Below are positions 59,801-64,000 of a stretch of DNA of 64,000 nt, piece by piece (position 1 is the stretch's first letter; each line of letters begins with the position of its first letter). The translations under genes and the position numbers were made by a program. Under the pieces are notes generated by a model that saw only the letters and a program-made list of their open reading frames with translations, did not search any database and had not been told where the DNA came from. The DNA is from Yinghuangia sp035454725 (GTDB lineage: Bacteria > Actinomycetota > Actinomycetes > Streptomycetales > Streptomycetaceae): positions 166,864-230,863 of the forward strand of contig NZ_JBPKBI010000011.1 of NCBI RefSeq assembly GCF_051388935.1, read 5' to 3'.

Positions 59801-61525
59801 ACGCTGTGCTTCGCCGATGCCGAGTCCCGGAAGGTCGGGTGCATCGTCGGGTAGCGGCGGTAGCCAGGAGAAGCGGTGCTCGGCTGTCTGCACCGCCTCG
59901 ATGATCTCGCGAAGCTGCCCCCTGTAGCCGGGGGCCACCTCAGGATGAACGAACCACTCGGATTCACGCAGTTCCCGGAGCGCCGTGCGCAGGCGTGCCC
60001 GGTGCCGGAGCAGTTCCTGCCGATCGTTCGCGCTGAGTTTGGCCTGCGCCGCGAGGTCTTGGCGGCTGGTGCCTGCGCTCAGATAGGCAAGAGTGCGTAA
60101 GGACCGTTCCAACTCTGCGGTACCGCCGCGCCGCGGGTCGCCTTGAAGCACGCACAGTCCCCGGATGTCCTCAGGCAACTTGTCTCTGAGCACCCGGAGC
60201 GCCTGATCCTTTTCGCTGGTGACCAGAACCCTCTTGCCGTCGGCGAGCAGGGCACAGACCAGGTTTGCGATGGTATGGGTCTTGCCGGTTCCGGGAGGCC
60301 CTTGCACGACGACTCCGGTGTCGCCTTGCAGCCGCTCGAGAACATCGCGTTGTGCCGCGTTCACAGCCAGCGGAAAGAGCGGATCGGGGCCGAGTGCCGG
60401 GGTCACGGCACTGCCCGTCGTCCAGGCGCTTCGCTCGCTGTCCTCGAGAGGCGCCAGCAACTGGGCCAGGCCCAGAGGGCTCGCGGCACCGGGACGGGCC
60501 AGCCTTGCGGCGATCGCGTCGTAGAACGCGACGATCGAACTCCGACCGCGTTCGCGGAGCAGCAGAGCCGGAGCTGAGGCGACCTGGTGGCCGCCCGCGT
60601 CCGATCGGGAATCCGATCCACGGCCACGCACGGGTGGTTCCCAGGAGACATCGCAGCGCACGGGCTCCGTTCCGAAGGCGCGACGCGTCCAGGCCTCCAG
60701 GAGGGATTCACACTCGGACGACAACGGATGGAAGTCCGGCTCCTCGAGGACCCGGTCGCGGACGGGTGCCAAGAGCTCCCCGCTGTAGCCGTCGGCTTCG
60801 TTGAGGAATTCGGCGTCCTCGAACTGTACTGACCAGTCCTGCACCAGCGAGACCGTGATGCGCATCGTCGCCGCGTCCATGGTGACCGCGAGCGGCACTG
60901 TCAGGACGTGGCGATACAGACTGCCGGCGACCCGGTCCGCGCCGCCGGTGACCAGCCCGACGCCGAGGATCGCTTCGTAGACGTCGCCGTCCTGATCGAT
61001 CCGGCGTGCGATTCGCTGCAGTCGGCGATGAAGCTGTCGGTACGGCTCCTCGGCACGTTCCCGCTCGGACCAGCGCCGCCATCGTGGGAGCCACCGGTGG
61101 TAGCTGCGCAGCCGATCAGGATCGTCGGTCGACTCCTCCGAGGCGTCGCCTGCGTCGGCGCCGTCGAGCTGGCCTTCGTGATCCTCAGCGCCCGCCGGCA
61201 AGGCCCGCACGGCGCCCAGACGGGGATCCTGCGGCGAGGGCACGGCCACGACGTCCGGTGCGAGCCATCCGACCAGGTCATCCGGAATGGCAGGCGCGGG
61301 CACCCGTGGGCGGTGGTCGACGGAGAGGACCACGCGTTCGGCGGACGCTTGCCTGCGCACCACGTCACGAGGGAGGCTGTGCAACCAGACGACGTCCTCG
61401 TACTTGCGGCAGTCGCGCACCGGCTTGTGAGCGGTCCGCACGAACTCCCGCAGGTACTCGATCAGATTCCGCGTCTGCCGGAGCATCGCCGCGTCGTCGG
61501 CCGAGCCCACCCCTTGCTGAATCAT
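56894..61525 (-). CDS. Large SF1 (Upf1/Dna2-like) helicase with C-terminal Vsr-like PD-(D/E)xK nuclease
   Basis: A 1543-residue protein. The N-terminal about 400 residues are unassigned. The SF1B helicase core is split: motif I VVVQGPPGTGKTHTIANLV at about 420, a long helical insertion (about 480-1010, with coiled-coil-like Ala/Arg/Glu segments), then II VVIVDEASQVG, III VVGDDQQCAPLY, IV VEHFRSMPEIIHW, V VGTAAQFQGDERDVVLLST and VI FNVAASRARDQMWLF. At about 1390-1490 comes a nuclease fold: FEQRVFLKIRQRGYHV, IDLVVVG (Asp), LAVECDG (Glu-x-Asp) and the helix FERERELRRAGWRFWRI, the Vsr/MTES_1575 pattern. Helicase-Vsr fusions of this kind have been reported in defence islands. GGGGGA precedes the ATG. 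A HEPN gene follows 1 bp downstream. Confidence 0.85.
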   Translation of the reverse strand: MIQQGVGSADDAAMLRQTRNLIEYLREFVRTAHKPVRDCRKYEDVVWLHSLPRDVVRRQASAERVVLSVDHRPRVPAPAIPDDLVGWLAPDVVAVPSPQDPRLGAVRALPAGAEDHEGQLDGADAGDASEESTDDPDRLRSYHRWLPRWRRWSERERAEEPYRQLHRRLQRIARRIDQDGDVYEAILGVGLVTGGADRVAGSLYRHVLTVPLAVTMDAATMRITVSLVQDWSVQFEDAEFLNEADGYSGELLAPVRDRVLEEPDFHPLSSECESLLEAWTRRAFGTEPVRCDVSWEPPVRGRGSDSRSDAGGHQVASAPALLLRERGRSSIVAFYDAIAARLARPGAASPLGLAQLLAPLEDSERSAWTTGSAVTPALGPDPLFPLAVNAAQRDVLERLQGDTGVVVQGPPGTGKTHTIANLVCALLADGKRVLVTSEKDQALRVLRDKLPEDIRGLCVLQGDPRRGGTAELERSLRTLAYLSAGTSRQDLAAQAKLSANDRQELLRHRARLRTALRELRESEWFVHPEVAPGYRGQLREIIEAVQTAEHRFSWLPPLPDDAPDLPGLGIGEAQRLLELLRRHGPDLLAEGAPQYPDPDTLPTPAAVTRAVADVTEAQAACADAGPDPVADALADEGQDFVVEVSTRLGQGLQALRRGGLEPQLTSERWQGWHHAVLADSMAGRRQHLWLQVAQASVRAEQAQQQVHALTAAHVDVPHREPAELAGMIAAGRALVAFLREGGKLRRWFGSPAQRDARALLGTCRVDGTPPDSAITIAAVVTHLEAAQAVHQANTFWETVRAEPASTEPTLAALADLADRATDLRTIATVTSVARGLHELLVNAAIPASVRSPQEWEDLRAAANKASLRLAHARARQHVDEIAAALPLSGPRSGPELDAAYQALTTLDAHAYAQAFQALRVAYVLETDRREAHKLLEQLTAAHPELARALVLSPLAPEWPSRLSMLAQAWAWRKASDFVSRHLAPGREKQLETELAEAEARLRETVERLATIHARIHCLSRMTAVQKQALAAYVTAMNQAGRGTSVHGKRHLRAARSAMREARGAVPAWVMPLKQVAAMIAPEPDSFDVVIVDEASQVGLDGLMLLWLAPRIIVVGDDQQCAPLYMAGDHTRLHRRVDELLPGLEHWQRNGLDPKSSLYDIMSSRFNEVVRLVEHFRSMPEIIHWSSRQFYDHELVPLRQHGADRLPPLRVVAVPDGHCEGVRDRLHNRPEAERIVATLQQLIGAPEYADKSFGVISLRSGAQVRLLEDLIDTNLDAAVRERHKIRVGTAAQFQGDERDVVLLSTVVDTDHVRAVRSLADGRRFNVAASRARDQMWLFTSVTADQLPDRDLRRSLLTYMQSPPLLQQTPPELADVSPDEPRAPFQSLFEQRVFLKIRQRGYHVVPQWKVNRKLIDLVVVGETGKLAVECDGSPYHSSLQQIHDDFERERELRRAGWRFWRIRSSAFALSPDASMEPLWARLDALGIRPGVSRDDTGDATSDWTPVELDHDASDSDTEPLPTDNPVHADDALPAATGRDVPTQGE

Positions 61526-61799
61526 GAATCCCCCTGCGCACCGATGAGGAAACCAACTTTTCAGAATGAGGGAGAATGGTGGTCGACCGCAACCGGCATT
61601 ACCAAAGTCACATGTCAGCCGGGGAGTTCAGGCGTGCGCACCGGGTACCCGTCGCGCGGGGCGCGGCAGGTCAGGCCGGGGTAGCGATCGTGGTCGTTGT
61701 GTGGATCGAAGGGGCACCGAACGGCAGGCCATCCCCAGCGGCGGTGTTCGTATCGCGGCACAGCGGCACGAGACCCTATCCAGAGCCGTGTGCGGGCAC

Positions 61800-61950
61800 T
61801 GCCCGGTGCCCGCGCAGCGGCCCCGGATACGCCGTGGTGGGGTCGGTGGCGAGTTTGAGGCGGTGGGTTCCGAGTTGGCGGCGATGTGGGTGTCGCGGCA
61901 GCCGCAGCGCCGGTAGACACGTCCGCGGCGGTGGAGGAGCGCCTCCTGGA
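61800..61950 (-). pseudogene. N-terminal remnant of a tyrosine integrase
   Basis: On the minus strand RGRVYRRCGCRDT and, after a one-base shift, LGTHRLKLATDP match the N-terminus of the intact integrase (RGRVYRRCGCRDT, LGARCPRLATDP). At DNA level the stretch around the shared TCGCGGCAGCCGCAGCGCC is almost identical between the two places. Similarity fades near 61800. Orientation and content fit it as the missing front of the broken integrase at 51631-52440, with about 9.3 kb of island DNA between them. Confidence 0.75.
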
Positions 61951-62089
61951 GTGGATCGTGAGCCGACGCCCCCAGGTTCCGACCTGGCTCGTCCTGTGGG
62001 CGGCCCCAGCCTCGACCAATGTGCCACCCGCCGGGCGCCACACCCGTTGTGGACACCGGGTGGACGGGCTGTTCGCCGCCGTGGCGCGC

Positions 62090-62373
62090 ATGGTGGTATT
62101 CCGGTGCAGCGAGCACGCGTTCTCGTGTGTAGAGGTGGAAGCGTGGATACGCGACCGCACCCCGGATCTGGTTACGAAGTACTTCGTGGATATCGGCGGG
62201 TACTCCTACCCCCTCAAGCGGGTCGATCGCGCGCTTGCCGGGGCTGGGATCAGAACACCCGCGAGTCGCAGAATCCGCTGCGGGATCTGGGATTCGTGGT
62301 GGCCGCCGTCAGACATGAGAACGATCCCTGCGCCGCGCCATACCGATGCTCGGAGGATCGGCTGAGGATCTGA
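62090..62373 (+). pseudogene. Frameshifted remnant of a small actinobacterial protein
   Basis: One frame reads FSCVEVEAWIRDRTPD and KYFVDIGGYSYPLKRVDRA. Near 62255 the coding pattern passes to another frame with NPLRDLGFVVAAVRHE, ending at a TGA at 62371-62373. The combination of a KYFVDIGG-x-YP-x-K segment followed by an LxxLGF segment recalls short actinobacterial proteins of unknown function that are common near mobile or defence genes. No start or SD is clear, so it is treated as a decayed gene. It could also be one sequencing error away from intact. Confidence 0.45.
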
Positions 62374-62497
62374 GGGGATTTCGATTCACCGGGGGCTGCT
62401 GCCTCTCGCAGGTGCGAGCGGAATCGGCAGATCGTTCGATATCCTGGTCGGCTGTCCATTTGGGCGGCATCCCCGCTCGACGGAGGCGCGCTCACAG

Positions 62498-63907
62498 ATG
62501 AACCCCGACAAGCAGCCCACCTCGCACAGCCCCCTCATTGCGCCCCACGGATGGAACGCACCCGGAGAACCGGTCGTCGTGTACGACGGTGAACTCGTCG
62601 GCTTCAAGAACGGATCCAGGCAGGGCAAGGTCGAACTCACCTTCGGCGCTAAGCCCAGCCTGGAGTGGGCCATCGAGCCGCACGAAGAGGACTACTGGGG
62701 CCTGGACGACGGTGTTGAGGTGACCGCCGTCGGTCGCCGGCCGATCATCACGTTCACCGCCAACAGCCGTGACAGCCAGGGCGGCTGGATCAATTCCACT
62801 CACCTGGGGAACGAAAGCGTTCTCCTGCAGCGGCTGGTGGCGCAGTGGGTGAACCTGCCGTTGTCCGCAGCCAACGCGGCACTTGGGGAGAGAGTCGGCG
62901 AGGGCACTCGTTTCTGGAGAGGGCGGTGGTCCATCGATGTCGACGGCTGGACGGTGACCATCGACCAGCGCCCCGACCTCTCTGACGTCTTGCGAACCGC
63001 CACCGAACAGCGCAGCTCCGTTCTGACTCATGTCATGGAGCTCAAGCGCACGAGTGGTGACGAGTTCTCTCTCGCCGACGGCCGCAAAGTGCTGGAGTGC
63101 CTTCGAGTCAGTCTGTCGTTCGGGTTCGGCTGCAAGGTCGTCCCTGCGCTCCCCGTCGGCTACGACGCGAACGGGGACATCGTCTGGGAACAGTGGTTCT
63201 CGCCTCTCGTCGATCGGGCCCAGAAAATCGGATCAGGATGGCTCTACAACTACGATTCTGACGACTGCGCCGAACTTGTCTCCTGCGCCCTGCGGGCCTT
63301 CACTGATCCCTCCCTCAAGGGCACCACGCGTTTCCAGATGCAGATGGCCACCGAAGCGGTGGCCACAGGTTTTGTCGAGCAGCGGATTCTCGCCGCGGCG
63401 CCGGTGCTGGAGAACCTGGCCTGGACGAAGCTGGTCCTGGGCAACCTGATGACGAGGGAGCAGTACGAGAGGGGCTACGCCGAGGACAGGCTGCGCTATC
63501 TGTTGGAGTCTGCCGGTGAGCCGACCACGATCGACCCGGTCGGCCTCCCTGTTCTGGCCCAGTACGCGGCAGGCCAGCGCATAGACGGCCCGACAGCCGT
63601 CACCCGTATCCGGAACCGGCTGGTTCACCCCAGGATCCTCGCCGACGATCTCTACGCGCATGAAGGGCTGGCGGCCGAGGCATGGCGACTATCCCTTCAC
63701 TATGCAACCCTGTTGATTCTCCATCGCATCGGCTATCGCGGCTCATATCAGAGGCAATTGCAGCTTGGAGGGTGGCATGGGGATACCCAGCCAGTGCCGT
63801 GGGCGGATCCGGCAGCAACGCCTGCGGTACCGAGCCCCCTGCCGCCCGTGCGACGTCAGAGGCGTCGGCGCCCCCCTCATCGTGGAAGCCAAGGACCTTC
63901 CACGTAA
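62498..63907 (+). CDS. HEPN-domain protein with RNxxVH motif (ApeA-like)
   Basis: A 469-residue soluble protein. The N-terminal about 250 residues are beta-rich and unassigned (GEPVVVYDGELVGF, EVTAVGRRPIITFTANS). The C-terminal region (about 280-430) is helical and contains VTRIRNRLVHPRI, a canonical HEPN RX4-6H catalytic motif in its RNxxVH form. The layout resembles ApeA-like proteins, in which an N-terminal sensor domain controls a HEPN RNase. The last 35 residues are Pro/Arg-rich and may be out of natural frame, as family members tend to end near VPWAD. GGAGG lies 11 nt before the ATG. It stands alone on the plus strand at the edge of the island. Confidence 0.7.
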   Translation: MNPDKQPTSHSPLIAPHGWNAPGEPVVVYDGELVGFKNGSRQGKVELTFGAKPSLEWAIEPHEEDYWGLDDGVEVTAVGRRPIITFTANSRDSQGGWINSTHLGNESVLLQRLVAQWVNLPLSAANAALGERVGEGTRFWRGRWSIDVDGWTVTIDQRPDLSDVLRTATEQRSSVLTHVMELKRTSGDEFSLADGRKVLECLRVSLSFGFGCKVVPALPVGYDANGDIVWEQWFSPLVDRAQKIGSGWLYNYDSDDCAELVSCALRAFTDPSLKGTTRFQMQMATEAVATGFVEQRILAAAPVLENLAWTKLVLGNLMTREQYERGYAEDRLRYLLESAGEPTTIDPVGLPVLAQYAAGQRIDGPTAVTRIRNRLVHPRILADDLYAHEGLAAEAWRLSLHYATLLILHRIGYRGSYQRQLQLGGWHGDTQPVPWADPAATPAVPSPLPPVRRQRRRRPPHRGSQGPST

Positions 63908-64000
63908 GCAACTGCGGCGCGGGTCCGAGGACTTACTGATCTTTGCGAATTGGGTTGTTGATGTTTCGTCAGGTCAGTCCGGTTCCTGCGAGGAAGCCGT
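63908..64000. other. Window end, nothing assigned
   Basis: The last 93 bp show no start with an SD and no repeat. Composition drops in GC (TTGGGTTGTTGATGTTTCGTC), as at island or element edges. Confidence 0.4.

Noticed and set aside
61886..62365. A single 159-residue gene on the plus strand
   Set aside because: Its first third is antisense to the integrase remnant and its last third leaves the coding frame. Only the middle plus a shifted end look like a real, decayed gene.
1..64000. CRISPR arrays, rRNA, complete tRNA genes, known riboswitches
   Set aside because: No regularly spaced repeats were seen. The only tRNA sequence found is the 3' half at 45770-45814, and no recognisable riboswitch core was noticed upstream of the transport or metabolic genes.

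Overview
The window is high-GC actinobacterial DNA, most likely from a streptomycete or a close relative. Supporting signs are strong GC3 bias, many GTG starts, GGAGG-type ribosome binding sites, hairpin terminators without U-tracts, F420-type LLM oxidoreductases, P450/ferredoxin pairs and a tRNA-Pro-directed integrase. It is draft sequence: 115 Ns lie at 10783-10897, and a 119-bp exact duplication around a single N (32357-32595) is an unmerged contig overlap. Gene order across both points is therefore less certain.

Region 1 (1-26.7 kb) is a plant-glycoside and deoxysugar utilisation locus. It encodes three glycosidases (GH2, GH3 and a GH78 alpha-L-rhamnosidase) and a Liv-type importer made of unusual fused proteins: MFS-LivF, LivH-LivM-LivG and two paralogous lipoprotein receptors. 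It also encodes an oxidative, non-phosphorylating sugar route: Zn-alcohol dehydrogenase, SMP-30 lactonase, IlvD/Edd sugar-acid dehydratase, SDR, FAH-family diketo-acid hydrolase and an FAD/Fe-S lactate-type dehydrogenase. The enzyme set matches the diketo-hydrolase pathway for L-rhamnose or L-fucose (sugar to pyruvate plus lactate), and the rhamnosidase favours rhamnose. A LacI and an IclR regulator, several palindromic operators and bidirectional hairpin terminators punctuate the locus. Two small peptides lie in it: a His-rich 45-residue one with a strong SD, and a 16-residue leader whose stop overlaps the start of MFS-LivF.

Region 2 (27-45.2 kb) is oxidative and xenobiotic-type metabolism of unknown substrate. 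It holds an LLM oxidoreductase, a TauD-like dioxygenase, an AhpD-like protein, four SDRs, a P450 with SDR and [3Fe-4S] ferredoxin, a DapB-like dehydrogenase, a Zn-alcohol dehydrogenase, an ABC exporter and a PhyH-family dioxygenase with a frameshifted C-terminus. Four local regulators (three TetR, one XRE) lie among them, two of which have clear operator-like inverted repeats next to them.

Region 3 (45.7-64 kb) is a mobile defence island. It opens with the 3' half of a tRNA-Pro(GGG) gene abutting a tyrosine integrase. Next comes a Gabija-like pair: an OLD/TOPRIM nuclease overlapping a UvrD-like helicase by 4 bp. A second, related integrase is broken. Its C-terminal part is at 51.6-52.4 kb and its N-terminal part about 9.3 kb away at 61.8-61.95 kb. 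The DNA between them carries an IS5/IS427-type insertion sequence, a 741-residue protein with a QxK nuclease-like motif, and a two-gene operon encoding a 1543-residue SF1 helicase with a C-terminal Vsr-like nuclease plus a HEPN/Abi-like protein. A further RNxxVH HEPN protein lies just outside. The helicase-nuclease/HEPN pair with its convergent QxK protein is the best candidate for an undescribed antiphage system.
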